Assembly (NCBI RefSeq): GCF_030540825.1
Contig: NZ_JAUOEO010000001.1
Span: 35,001-99,000 of the forward strand
DNA from: Flavivirga spongiicola
Lineage (GTDB): Bacteria; Bacteroidota; Bacteroidia; Flavobacteriales; Flavobacteriaceae
Reading direction: 5' to 3'
DNA length: 64,000 nucleotides
Part shown: positions 7,987 through 17,572 of the stretch, one piece after another
Position numbering within the stretch: the stretch's first letter is position 1
Layout: each line of letters starts with the position of its first letter
Notes under the pieces: model-generated
What the model saw: the letters and a program-made list of their open reading frames with translations, nothing else
Told to the model about the DNA's origin: nothing
Database searches by the model: none
Program-made: the position numbers and the translations under genes

Positions 7987-9819
7987 CTACCATAAATCAT
8001 GTTGTACCAAGTTTTGATTAACTAAAATATCAGACTCAGGTACTGGTCTATAATAATATTTTGGTTCTACAAACGTTCCTGGGTCATCTACCTCCCTGTC
8101 AAAAATAACATGTCCTTCATCTCCATTGGCTAATTCAATACCATCATCTAAAGACACCTTATTTAAACCCTGATAAAAGGCATCTTGCCCCAAGCCACTG
8201 TAATATGCTTCAGCTTTTGCTAAATCACCTGCAGTTGCTGCTACTATAATATCTTCTACACTATCTCCCGTTACTTCAAGTAGTGAGAATGTGGCACCTC
8301 CTAAAACGGTCATTTGTGGAACATATAGTCCTCTTTGAATATTCTCAGGCTTTCCATTTGATGTAAGAATAGCATCGCCTACATGCCAGCGCATTAAATC
8401 GTTATAACGTAAGCCTTCGCATGCTAATTCTATTCTACGTTCTCTTCTTATTTCTAATGCTGCACCTTTATTTTGTGCATCAATATTAGGATATCTATCA
8501 TTTAATATAGGGTCTACAGGAGTTGCCGTAGTTACATGTGCTCCACTGGTTAATCCAGCTCTATCTCGGATGGCATTTACGGTATTAGTTAAAATAGCAT
8601 CAGATAAGGTACCTAGTTCAGAATGAGCTTCTGCATTTATTAAAAGAATTTCAGCATATCTAAAAACAGGAATGTCATTATAGCTTACAGCCCAAGACCA
8701 TCCATCTGCTTCTTTTGGTGTAAATTTTATTTGACCAATGCCACCAAAAAGCATTTTTGCTACATGGGGAGTTCCACTATTTGGAGCTGTCCAACCTGGA
8801 TAACTTATAGTAGAAAATACTCTAGGATCTCTACCTGTAAATGAGTTTCTATATTCTAAAGTATTTAATTCTGTACGTGTATAGGCTGTTCCATCTGTTT
8901 TTAGATATTCATCTAATAAATTCTGACTTAAATTATATTGCCAATCCAGACGTGTAAAAGAATTATTGAATCGAACATCTTTTTCATAATCCTCAAAAAG
9001 AATAATTTCTGGATTATTAGACAGGTTTGTACTATTAAACAATCCGTCATAATTATCTGATAAAGAAAAACCACCTTCATTCATTAATTGTTGAGAGGCA
9101 TCTCTCGCTATTTCAAGTAACTCAGTATAATTTGAAGCACCTTTACTTGTAAGGTATGCTGCTTCAGTAGCGTTTTGCATTCCATATTTTCTAAAGGTAC
9201 CTTCATGCAATGCAAACCTTGCTAAGCTAGCTAAAGCTGCCCACTTCGATATACGTGTTTTACTGTCATTAGATAATGAAATGTTATCAACAGCAAATTT
9301 TAAATCTTTGATAATTGAATCTACGACTTGTCCTCGAGGGTCTTGAGTTTTAAAAAGATCCTCTTCATCTGTAGTTGCAAGAGGTTTAGAAACCCAAGGA
9401 ACATCGCTAAAAGTCTTTACTTTATCTATATAAAATTGAGCTCTAAAAAAGCGTGCAATCCCTTGGTAATTACCAATTTCTTCTGGGGAGGCATTTTCAG
9501 CGTTGGAGTTTTCAAGAAAAAAGTTTATACTTCTTAAATTTGTCCAAGACCAACCTCCTTGAGTAAGTTCACTAACAGCACCGTGAGTTAAATCCCAGGT
9601 AGCATCTTGAGCTTCTCGTGTTGAAATATTATCACTTCCTATATCATCATAAGATCCACTAATTCCACCATAAAAACCATTCGTGTATATTTCTAAATCT
9701 GTTGCTGTCTTAAAAAAGTTTTCTTTACTAATTGATGTTTCAGGAAATCTTTCTAAAAAATCATCATTACATGAAAGTGCAGAAAACAATATTAATATTA
9801 ATATTATATATTTATTCAT
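7987..9819 (-). CDS. SusD/RagB family nutrient-binding lipoprotein
   Basis: Surface lid protein that binds glycan and hands it to the SusC channel. It has 610 residues, a signal peptide and lipobox (FSALSC), then the SusD start DDFLERFPETSISKENFF and the alpha-helical TPR-like scaffold. The C-terminal region has the usual FRYAEILLINAEA and EIRRERRIELACEG RagB/SusD motifs. It starts 30 bases after susC and is co-transcribed with it. The substrate cannot be read from sequence. Confidence 0.95.
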   Translation of the reverse strand: MNKYIILILILFSALSCNDDFLERFPETSISKENFFKTATDLEIYTNGFYGGISGSYDDIGSDNISTREAQDATWDLTHGAVSELTQGGWSWTNLRSINFFLENSNAENASPEEIGNYQGIARFFRAQFYIDKVKTFSDVPWVSKPLATTDEEDLFKTQDPRGQVVDSIIKDLKFAVDNISLSNDSKTRISKWAALASLARFALHEGTFRKYGMQNATEAAYLTSKGASNYTELLEIARDASQQLMNEGGFSLSDNYDGLFNSTNLSNNPEIILFEDYEKDVRFNNSFTRLDWQYNLSQNLLDEYLKTDGTAYTRTELNTLEYRNSFTGRDPRVFSTISYPGWTAPNSGTPHVAKMLFGGIGQIKFTPKEADGWSWAVSYNDIPVFRYAEILLINAEAHSELGTLSDAILTNTVNAIRDRAGLTSGAHVTTATPVDPILNDRYPNIDAQNKGAALEIRRERRIELACEGLRYNDLMRWHVGDAILTSNGKPENIQRGLYVPQMTVLGGATFSLLEVTGDSVEDIIVAATAGDLAKAEAYYSGLGQDAFYQGLNKVSLDDGIELANGDEGHVIFDREVDDPGTFVEPKYYYRPVPESDILVNQNLVQHDLW

Positions 9820-9849
9820 AATGTTTATATTATATAGTTAATCTTTATA

Positions 9850-12800
9850 TTAAAAGCCTAAATTCACGCCAAATGAAAATTTCTTTTGCACTGGGTAAGC
9901 TCCCCGTCCATCTAGAGTTTCAGGATCCATCCCAAATTTTGTGATATCAGAAAAAGTAAGTAAGTTTTCCCCACTTACATAAACACGAAGTCTTTTAATG
10001 TTTAATTTGTCTAATAGAGAAGCTGGTAAGGAATAACCAAGTGTCACATTTTTTACTCTAAAATACCCTGCATTAATTAAAAATCTTGTTTGAGGAATTC
10101 CTAATTCTGAAAAATCTTCCGCTGCATATGCTTTTAAACGTGGAAATAATCCGCCTGGGTTTTCTGGACTCCATAAATTATCTAAAATATGCTTTGATGG
10201 GTTTGCCCATGGTTGAGCAAAAATACCCCAGAAATAATGACTACCTCTGCTAGCGTAATAATCTCTTTGACCTACACCTTGTCCAAAGATTCTAAAATCA
10301 AAATTATTCCAATTAGCAGATAAATTTATGCCATATCTATAACGGGCTGTCTCATTACCTATAACACGAAAATCGCCTGTATCGCCTACTCGCTGTGAAC
10401 CAAAATTAATAATACCATCACCATCTAAATCTTTCCATTTTACATCTCCAACAGCCATATAGCGTACTTCGTCAGATGCTCTATGATCTGCGAAAGGAGC
10501 ATTTTGAACTTCTTCGACAGTTTGGAAAATACCATCTGAAGTAAGCCCCCATATTTCCCCCATTTCTTGTCCAATATAAAAATCATTAATATTAGAATCT
10601 GGGTTATCAAATTTGGTTATCCATGCACGACTGTCTGAAAGGTTAAAGCCTAAACTAAAATTAAGAGGTGATTTTCCCAGCTTAACAGATTCGTTCCATT
10701 TTACGGTTAGTCCCCATCCTCTATTTATTAAATCTGCTGCATTTTCATTTGGCTCTCTAGCTCCAAGAACTGCTGGTAATGTTTTAGATTTTGTTAGCAT
10801 GTCTTTAGTTTCACGCTCATAAATATCAAATTGTGCAAATATTTTTCCTCTAAAAAACTCGACATCAATACCTAAGTTTTTAGTTTCTACCGTTTCCCAA
10901 GTAAGGCTACCAGCAACAAGACCTGGTTGATATATAGCATCTGGTTGTACACCATCTAAAAGTTGATTAATAGTACCTGAACCCATTGATGATATATATG
11001 GATAATTACCTACTGTATCACCACTTTGGTTTCCTAAACTTCCCCAAGAGACTCTAGGTTTTAATAGAGATATTACAGATTGGTTTTGCATAAAGGGTTC
11101 TTTATCAATTCTCCAAGCAGCAGAAGCTGAAGGGAAAAAGCCAAATCTGTCTTTTTTAGGGAAACGAGAAGACCCATCATAACGCCCAACAAGTTTCACA
11201 ATATACTTATCGTCAAAACTATATTCTAAACGTCCAAAAGCACCTCTTACAGCCCAATCTCCAAAACCAGCACCAGCATCAAAATCTCCAGTAGCTAATG
11301 CTAAAGTTGGTAAACTCGTTGAGATTAAATTTTCTCTGCTGGCATAAAAGCTTTTAGAAACTTTCTCTTCTTGGTTAAAACCAACAACTCCAGAAATATA
11401 ATGCTTGTTTAACTCTTTGGTTACTGTAGTATATAAATTAATTGCTTTATATGTCGTTTCGTAATTAGATCGAGATGCAGAAGTTACATTCGATTGACCA
11501 TAAAAAGGTTGTAAAGGTTCATTTGGTCCCGTTTTATAAAAAACCGGCTTTCTGAAATTAGATGTATTTCCATAACCCTTTTTTACTGTATAATCTGCAT
11601 TAACTTTCCAAATATCCTTTATTAAAGATAGTTGTGCCGTTAATTGAGTACTAAAAGTGTTTTCAACTTCTTTTCGACGACCTCCATCTTGAGTAATACC
11701 AATTAAACCTGCTCCTGCTCTTGTGAAAGATCCGTCTGGATTGTAAATAACTTCAGTTGATGGCGTTCTGTTAAGATCATGAAAATAACGGTCTCGATTC
11801 CAACCAGATGGCTCATCATATTTAGAGCTCTCCCAAGCTGTGTTATTACCTATCGTTAACCAATCTGTAAAGTCAAAACTTACTTTACTTCTTAAATTAT
11901 ATCTATTGAACTTATCTGTTCCAAATTTTATAGCTCCATCTTCACGAAGGGAACCAAGTGAGAAATAATAAGATGTTTTTTCATTTTTTCCTGATACGGA
12001 AACATTACGATTTATAGATAGCGCATTGGTCTTATAGGCTTCTTTAAACCAATCTGTTGAACCATAGTATTGCCAAAATCTTTGATTCGTTTCGTCTAGG
12101 AATACAGGTGGTGCTTGTCCGGCTGCAACCTGAGCCGCATAATCGTATATAGCATCGTTATAAAGGTTATAATAAGGAAAGGCTGCATCATGTTTAGATC
12201 TAAACACAATTTCAGGATTCAATTCAATTTCAGGTAAAAAAGTAGGTTGTCTAAAACTAACATTTTCATTATAATCAACTCTCAACTTCCCCTTACCTTC
12301 TTTGGTTTTAATTAAAAGGACTCCAAAAGAAGCTCTGGCTCCATAAATTGCTGCGGTAGATGCATCTTTTAATACAGATATAGCTTCTACATCAGATGGG
12401 TTTAATCGTGCCAGTTCTGAAGCTGTTGCAGATACTCCATCGATAATAATTAAAGGAGAACCTCCATTAATAGATTCAAATCCCCTTATATTAATATTTG
12501 GTACGCTTGTAGCACGTCCGTCGGCAATTGTTACATTTAAATTAGCCGCCGTACCTTGCAAAGCCTCACCAATACTTCTAATGGTTCTATTTTCTAAAAC
12601 TTTTGTAGATATAGTACTCACAGATCCTGATACTTTGGAAACTTTTCTAGTTCCGTAACCTACAAGTACGACCTCATCCAGTTGCGAAATATCATCTTTC
12701 ATAGTTACATTAACTAAGTTAGAGTCTCCAACTGTAATACGTTGAGTTACCATACCTATATAAGAAAACTCTAAAACATCTCCTTTTGTGGCATTTATAC

Positions 12801-13320
12801 TATACTTTCCATCAAAATCGGTTTGAGCTCCGGTAGAGGTTCCAACTTTTACGATATTTACACCTGGCAGAGGTACCCCTTGAGCATCAACAATAATTCC
12901 CGATATTGAGGATTGTTGATCATTAAGTTCTTCTTTGACAATTGTTGGTTCTGAATTTTTAATAACCACCACTTGTCTATTATCAATTTTATAACTTAAA
13001 TCGGTCTCAGAAAACGCTTTATATAAAATAGTAGAAAGCGTTACTCTTTTTAAGTTTAATGATATTTTTACCTCATTATTTAAAGTATTGTCTTTATAAA
13101 AGAATACAAACTCGCTTTTATTCTGAATTTCTTTAAATAAATCTTCAAGAGTTACATCGTTTACGTCTATATTAATTTTGGTTTGAGAGTAAGAAGAATT
13201 TGCAAAAGCAGAGCTCAAGCCTATAGTTATTAATAAAAGAAAAATTCTCATGATGGTTAACAAATAATACCTTAAGGTTTTTATTTCCTTATTAAGGTTA
13301 AGGTTAACAATTTTATTCAT
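9850..13320 (-). CDS. SusC/RagA TonB-dependent transporter with STN domain
   Basis: Outer-membrane transporter that imports glycan fragments using TonB energy. It has 1156 residues: signal region to about 45, an STN domain (VTLEDLFKEIQNKSEFVFFY ...), a carboxypeptidase-regulatory-like domain (SGIIVDAQGVPLPGVNIVK), the plug (VVLVGYGTRKVSKVSG; LIIIDGV; AAIYGARASFGVLLIKT) and a 22-strand barrel ending FSFGVNLGF. The STN domain is the part that contacts a FecR-type anti-sigma factor, and fecR and an ECF sigma gene lie directly upstream. Trans-envelope control of the locus is therefore likely. Confidence 0.96.
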   Translation of the reverse strand: MNKIVNLNLNKEIKTLRYYLLTIMRIFLLLITIGLSSAFANSSYSQTKINIDVNDVTLEDLFKEIQNKSEFVFFYKDNTLNNEVKISLNLKRVTLSTILYKAFSETDLSYKIDNRQVVVIKNSEPTIVKEELNDQQSSISGIIVDAQGVPLPGVNIVKVGTSTGAQTDFDGKYSINATKGDVLEFSYIGMVTQRITVGDSNLVNVTMKDDISQLDEVVLVGYGTRKVSKVSGSVSTISTKVLENRTIRSIGEALQGTAANLNVTIADGRATSVPNINIRGFESINGGSPLIIIDGVSATASELARLNPSDVEAISVLKDASTAAIYGARASFGVLLIKTKEGKGKLRVDYNENVSFRQPTFLPEIELNPEIVFRSKHDAAFPYYNLYNDAIYDYAAQVAAGQAPPVFLDETNQRFWQYYGSTDWFKEAYKTNALSINRNVSVSGKNEKTSYYFSLGSLREDGAIKFGTDKFNRYNLRSKVSFDFTDWLTIGNNTAWESSKYDEPSGWNRDRYFHDLNRTPSTEVIYNPDGSFTRAGAGLIGITQDGGRRKEVENTFSTQLTAQLSLIKDIWKVNADYTVKKGYGNTSNFRKPVFYKTGPNEPLQPFYGQSNVTSASRSNYETTYKAINLYTTVTKELNKHYISGVVGFNQEEKVSKSFYASRENLISTSLPTLALATGDFDAGAGFGDWAVRGAFGRLEYSFDDKYIVKLVGRYDGSSRFPKKDRFGFFPSASAAWRIDKEPFMQNQSVISLLKPRVSWGSLGNQSGDTVGNYPYISSMGSGTINQLLDGVQPDAIYQPGLVAGSLTWETVETKNLGIDVEFFRGKIFAQFDIYERETKDMLTKSKTLPAVLGAREPNENAADLINRGWGLTVKWNESVKLGKSPLNFSLGFNLSDSRAWITKFDNPDSNINDFYIGQEMGEIWGLTSDGIFQTVEEVQNAPFADHRASDEVRYMAVGDVKWKDLDGDGIINFGSQRVGDTGDFRVIGNETARYRYGINLSANWNNFDFRIFGQGVGQRDYYASRGSHYFWGIFAQPWANPSKHILDNLWSPENPGGLFPRLKAYAAEDFSELGIPQTRFLINAGYFRVKNVTLGYSLPASLLDKLNIKRLRVYVSGENLLTFSDITKFGMDPETLDGRGAYPVQKKFSFGVNLGF

Positions 13321-13345
13321 AATTTTGTATTTACGGTTAATATTT

Positions 13346-13935
13346 CTGTGCGATACAGTGATGTTAATTTTTTTAGCCAGAGGTTGTTAGAGCAGCTTCT
13401 GGTTTTTTTGTAGTTAGCTCTATGTCATATAGTTATGATTTTAGTTAATTATTTAGTTTAATTGATGGTTGTAATTTTAATGATCATTAATTTTATATTT
13501 AAATTAATAATAGTGTTAATGACATTCTCGACATGATCTTTATACATCATGGTATCTGTAGAATGCTTAATAGGTCAAATGAGTATCCTTTATAACGATA
13601 CTTAATAGCTATATAACTTGGAGATATAGCATTTACAATTAAAAAAAATCTTGTGATACGGTGATGTCAATTTCTTTAACCAGAAGCTGTTCGAGCGACT
13701 TCTGATATTTTTTAAAATAGTTGGTTTTGCATCATATAGTTATAGTTTTGGTTAATTAATTTTAGTTTAGTTAATGGTTATTTTATTATCATCAATATGG
13801 TATTGAAATTCTGTAGTTTCTTTAATGGTAGTAATAACATTCTCAACATGATCTTTTACATCAAGATGTCCTGAGAACGTTTCGTTAGCTAAACTGGCAT
13901 CATTTATAACGATTTCTATATTATAATACCTAGCA
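13346..13935 (-). repeat. Direct duplication of the fecR 3' end and flank
   Basis: 13346-13625 is a decayed copy of 13650-13935. Matching landmarks include GATAC(A/G)GTGATGT, a CCAGA ... CTTCTG hairpin, CATATAGTTAT, GACATTCTCGACATGATCTT against AACATTCTCAACATGATCTT, and TTTATAACGAT. The right copy contains the last codons of the intact fecR; the left copy is the same sequence without an open frame. It separates fecR from susC by 446 bases. Confidence 0.75.
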
Positions 13936-14831
13936 ATTTTTTTCATGATAATGTGTAGAGGATCATTTTTAAATATAAAGATACCTTCACGCCAAGAAAA
14001 ATACTTCTCAATGTCTTCTTCATTTGTATTAAGAGACTTATTAGCTTTATTATAAATAGCTATGGTACCAGGGGTTATTTTTATACTCTTCTTTGAATTA
14101 AAAAAAGAGTTGTTTTTGAAGCTTATTTGTACACTACCACTTTGAAGTACCGTATTGACTGCATTATCATCGGCATAATTGCTTACGTTGAAAACGGTAC
14201 CCAATACTTCAATTTCATGATTACTTGTTTTAACTATGAATGGGTGATTTTTATCGTGGGCGACTTCAAAAATGCCCTCGCCCTCTATATAGACCTCTCT
14301 TGTTTTTCCTATAAAAGAAACAGGAAAAATTAATTTCGACCCAGAATTTAACCAAACTTTGCTACCATCAGCTAGCCTAATTTCAGATCGCTTTCCGTAA
14401 GGAACTATTAATGTATTAAAAACAATATTCTTGTCCTTTATAATATCTTGATTTACAGATTTTTCATTACCAATTTTAATTTCTTGACCTGTGCTTGAAT
14501 ACGCTATCGATGAGTTTTCATCATCTATTTCAATATCTTGATTACCATTTAATAACAATTTTACATTTTCGAGAGGCTCTAAATTCTTGCCTTCTGTAGT
14601 TCTAACAAAATTTTCAATTGAAAATTGGTTGTTATTGTTATTTATCTTATTAAATATTCCTACAGAGAAAAAGCCAACAACTGATGCCGCTGCTATACTG
14701 ATAGCGTATTTCACAAATCTTTTTCTCTGAATATAGGTGTATATAGAATCTGTTACTCTATTTTTTAACTGATTTTTTTCATTATTTGAGAGATCTGTAA
14801 AGTTTGCATTATTAGACTCTTGCTTCTTCAT
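13767..14831 (-). CDS. FecR family anti-sigma factor
   Basis: Inner-membrane regulator that holds the neighbouring ECF sigma factor and receives the signal from the STN domain of SusC. It has 354 residues: a cytoplasmic N-terminus with helices, one membrane segment (about 40-60, YAISIAAASVVGFFSVGIF), then the periplasmic FecR domain (LIVPYGKRSEIRLADGSKVWLNSGSKL ... FPVSFIGKTREVYIEGEGIF) and a C-terminal secretin/TonB-short-like domain (YYNIEIVINDASL). Typical length. It lies 118 bases after the sigma gene. Confidence 0.94.
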   Translation of the reverse strand: MKKQESNNANFTDLSNNEKNQLKNRVTDSIYTYIQRKRFVKYAISIAAASVVGFFSVGIFNKINNNNNQFSIENFVRTTEGKNLEPLENVKLLLNGNQDIEIDDENSSIAYSSTGQEIKIGNEKSVNQDIIKDKNIVFNTLIVPYGKRSEIRLADGSKVWLNSGSKLIFPVSFIGKTREVYIEGEGIFEVAHDKNHPFIVKTSNHEIEVLGTVFNVSNYADDNAVNTVLQSGSVQISFKNNSFFNSKKSIKITPGTIAIYNKANKSLNTNEEDIEKYFSWREGIFIFKNDPLHIIMKKIARYYNIEIVINDASLANETFSGHLDVKDHVENVITTIKETTEFQYHIDDNKITIN

Positions 14832-14949
14832 CTTTTTAATTTAATAGGTTAAATACTTTTGAGATCAAGTGCGTAAAAGACATGATTCATCATCTAACTA
14901 CTATAATAAGTAGACAATCGTCATTATATAGACACTTTTTTTAAATTTT

Positions 14950-15540
14950 TTAAAAAAAAATGTTTTGATAGAAGATTATAAGCATTGTTAAGTGCTTTCT
15001 CAGCACTTTTATTGCTCTATATATAATGGTTCTGGAAGTTTCAACAGATACGTTCATTATTTGTGCAATGTTTTCATATTCTCTTTCTTCTGTAAACCTT
15101 AAAAACAAACCTTGTCTTTGCTTTTTACTCAAGAAAGTGATAGCATTAGAAAGTTTTACTAACCGTTCATCTAAAAACTCTTTTTCAATCATTTTGTTTT
15201 CAAATGACTCAGAATAATTTTGCTTGTCATTTTTAATATGGAAGGCCTCTTCTGAAAGATATATGAGTTTTCCTTTTTCTGCTTTAAGAATTTTATTTTT
15301 TAAAGATCGTAATAGATAATATTTAACATTAGTAGTGAAAGCTAATTTTTTTCTATACTTATACAAATCTAAAAATAAATCATGAATACAATCCATGACA
15401 TAGGCTTTGTCTGAAGACAATTGTATACCATAAGCAAATAAAATATCGATAAATAAATCGTATAAATCCCCTAAGGCTTTTGTATCTCCAGCCTTTAGTT
15501 TTTTCCATAAAATGCCATCAATGTTTTTAGGGTATCCCAG
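14950..15540 (-). CDS. ECF RNA polymerase sigma factor (start uncertain)
   Basis: Sigma-70 family ECF factor that probably activates the downstream Sus locus. Region 2 (ILWKKLKAGDTKALGDLYDL ... DCIHDLFLDLY) and region 4 (LSKKQRQGLFLRFTEEREYENIAQIMNVSVETSRTII) are both present. Region 2 begins upstream of the TTG at 15420, and the frame stays open back to a stop near 15565 with no ATG, GTG or TTG. The likely start is a rare codon: CTG at 15540 is used here, ATT at 15522 is an alternative. A lost start or frameshift is also possible. Confidence 0.8.
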   Translation of the reverse strand: MGYPKNIDGILWKKLKAGDTKALGDLYDLFIDILFAYGIQLSSDKAYVMDCIHDLFLDLYKYRKKLAFTTNVKYYLLRSLKNKILKAEKGKLIYLSEEAFHIKNDKQNYSESFENKMIEKEFLDERLVKLSNAITFLSKKQRQGLFLRFTEEREYENIAQIMNVSVETSRTIIYRAIKVLRKHLTMLIIFYQNIFF

Positions 15541-15698
15541 TTTTTTAAAATTTGAATTAAAAACTTAGTGTAAAAATAGCTACTTCATTACAATATACGG
15601 CTTTTTATATGTATTTTTTTAATTTCACATTAGTTATTGTATGAAAAATATGCTGTTTGACAAATACCAGCTAGTTTTATTTATACCACTTCCAAACG

Positions 15699-16188
15699 AA
15701 GGCTCATCGCGGCAATAGAGGTTATTTTGTTACGCGTGCAAATCAAGATATTATAGAAATACAAAATAGCGAGACTTTTTTTGTTATCGAATATGTCTCC
15801 ACAAAAACCAAATTTCAATCGTGAGAAATGGCAAACTCTTGAAAAGGAAATAAGAAAACTTAACAATCGAGGTAAAGTCCTAGAAACCTCAGTCCTTACA
15901 GCTCCAGCTTTTCATTTTAATATAAAAATAGAGACTATTGGAGATAACATCAATGAATATGGTATTGATATACTCATACCACATGCTTTCGTTAAAAGTG
16001 TTTTAACTGAAGATATTAGAGGAAGGCTATCTCTTTAAGCATTTAAAATGGAGAACAATAAACTAGACGAACAGTTTCAAGGTTATCTTGTTTCAACATA
16101 CGATGCTGAACAACTAGTTAGAGCTGATTCTGAGGTCATATTAGTGGGGGGGGATCTTCATGAACAAAAGAAAAACCTGAATAGCTAG
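15699..16188 (+). pseudogene. Frameshifted DNA/RNA non-specific endonuclease (NUC family)
   Basis: Three reading frames together give the second half of a NucA-type endonuclease. Frame one is HRGNRGYFVTRANQD ... ETFF (to about 15785). After a frameshift in a seven-T run comes LSNMSPQKPNFNREKWQTLE ... VLTAPAFHF ... ILIPHAFVKSVL (to 16038). After a second shift comes FKMENNKLDEQFQGYLVSTY (from about 16045). These match the family's TF-SNM-PQ, FN-W-LE, and P-FKVV blocks. The catalytic DRGH motif is altered (NRGY), and the N-terminus was not found. The last frame crosses an eight-G run. Not functional. Confidence 0.75.
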
Positions 16189-16416
16189 TATAATAGCTCT
16201 ACTTATATAGAATGTGAATCGTTTTTAACTACAAATCCATCCTCTTTTCGAGGAACAGAATAAAAAGGTTTGGAAAAACAGAATCATAACTTCTTACATA
16301 CTCAGTTTTTTTGACTTATTTAAGCAAAAAAATAATTTAAATTATTTATGTTTTATTTTGAAATTCAATTGGTATAAACTAAAAATTAGAAGAAAATTTC
16401 ATAAAAGACAATGTAT

Positions 16417-16839
16417 TTATACTCCAAAGGCTGTCACAACAATGGTTCTTGAACCACCATAATTTCTATGTTCGCATAAATAAATGCCTTGCCAAACCCC
16501 TAAATTTAATTCACCTTTTGTAATGGGTATATTCACAGATGCTCCAAGTAATGATGCTTTAATGTGTGCTGGCATATCATCCGAACCTTCATAAGTGTGC
16601 TTATAATAAGGAGCGTTTTCTGGAGCTAGAACGTTAAAGTGTTTTTCAAAATCATCTCTTACAGTATAATCTGCATTTTCATTTATAGTTAAGCTAGCAG
16701 ACGTATGCTTAATAAATACTTGTAATTGCCCAATGTTTATTTGCTTTATATCAGGAATAGCGTCTAAAATATTATTTGTAATTAAATGAAACCCTCTTGA
16801 ACAGGCCTGTAATTTTATTTCCTTTTGAAAAAATTTCAT
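16417..16839 (-). CDS. YjbQ family protein (UPF0047)
   Basis: A 140-residue member of the YjbQ/UPF0047 family, some of which show weak thiamine-phosphate synthase activity; the true role is unsettled. Family blocks are intact: HTSASLTINENADYTVRDDFE, HTYEGSDDMPAHIKASLLG, LGVWQGIYLCEHR, and the C-terminal GGSRTIVVTAFG. The start at 16839 (MKFFQKEIKL) fits the family; an ATG 18 bases upstream is possible. Single gene, no operon partner. Confidence 0.92.
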   Translation of the reverse strand: MKFFQKEIKLQACSRGFHLITNNILDAIPDIKQINIGQLQVFIKHTSASLTINENADYTVRDDFEKHFNVLAPENAPYYKHTYEGSDDMPAHIKASLLGASVNIPITKGELNLGVWQGIYLCEHRNYGGSRTIVVTAFGV

Positions 16840-16960
16840 ATTAAATAACTTATGCACTTAACTAGAGCCAAATTATATATTATCATGCTTTTATTAAAAT
16901 TATAACGCAACCATTTTATTCTTTTTTCATCTATATAGATAAATCCTAAATTTAAAAATC

Positions 16961-17395
16961 ATGAAAAAGTATTTTCTAACCGCGATATTCAGTGCATTAA
17001 TATTAACAGGGTGTTCTGTAGACAACAACAACCCTACCCCACAAGTTGTAATTGCCCATTGGAATTTAATTAAAACCACTGGTGGAGTTGCTGGTGTTAA
17101 TCATACATTTCCTTTAAAAACCGTCATTTGGACTTTTGATGAAGCAAATTTAAAACTTACAGTTGTAAACAATAATACTGATGACACTAAACAGGATGCT
17201 TTAGATTCTGGAACTTATGACTATTCTGTGGCAAAAAATAATGACGATTCTTACCTTAGTATTAGTGAGAATGAATTTGGTGGATTTAAAATAACGTCGA
17301 GTCAACTTGTCATAGATCAAAATGACTTATCTCAAGGTAGTGGAGCAGATGGCTTTGTATATACGTTCCAAAAAACGCTTGAAACTGCTAACTAA
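16961..17395 (+). CDS. Small lipoprotein, lipocalin-like
   Basis: 144 residues with a signal peptide and lipobox (LILTGC). The mature part (IAHWNLIKTTGG ... VIWTFDEANLKLTV) has the W-L-short strand pattern of small flavobacterial lipocalin-like lipoproteins. It is probably a beta-barrel in the periplasm or outer membrane. Function unknown. Monocistronic. Confidence 0.75.
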   Translation: MKKYFLTAIFSALILTGCSVDNNNPTPQVVIAHWNLIKTTGGVAGVNHTFPLKTVIWTFDEANLKLTVVNNNTDDTKQDALDSGTYDYSVAKNNDDSYLSISENEFGGFKITSSQLVIDQNDLSQGSGADGFVYTFQKTLETAN

Positions 17396-17572
17396 TACCA
17401 TTTTTGGTTTAAAAGTATTCAAATAAAAAACAGTAATTTTTCGTTTAGGCAAAAAAGAAAACGCAATCATAACACTAGTTAAGATTAAGTTTTATTTTGA
17501 AGCATCAACGAAAAAGGGCAAATTTTAGTGGGTAATTTTAAATCAGAAATGGTATAATATAGTTTTTATTTA

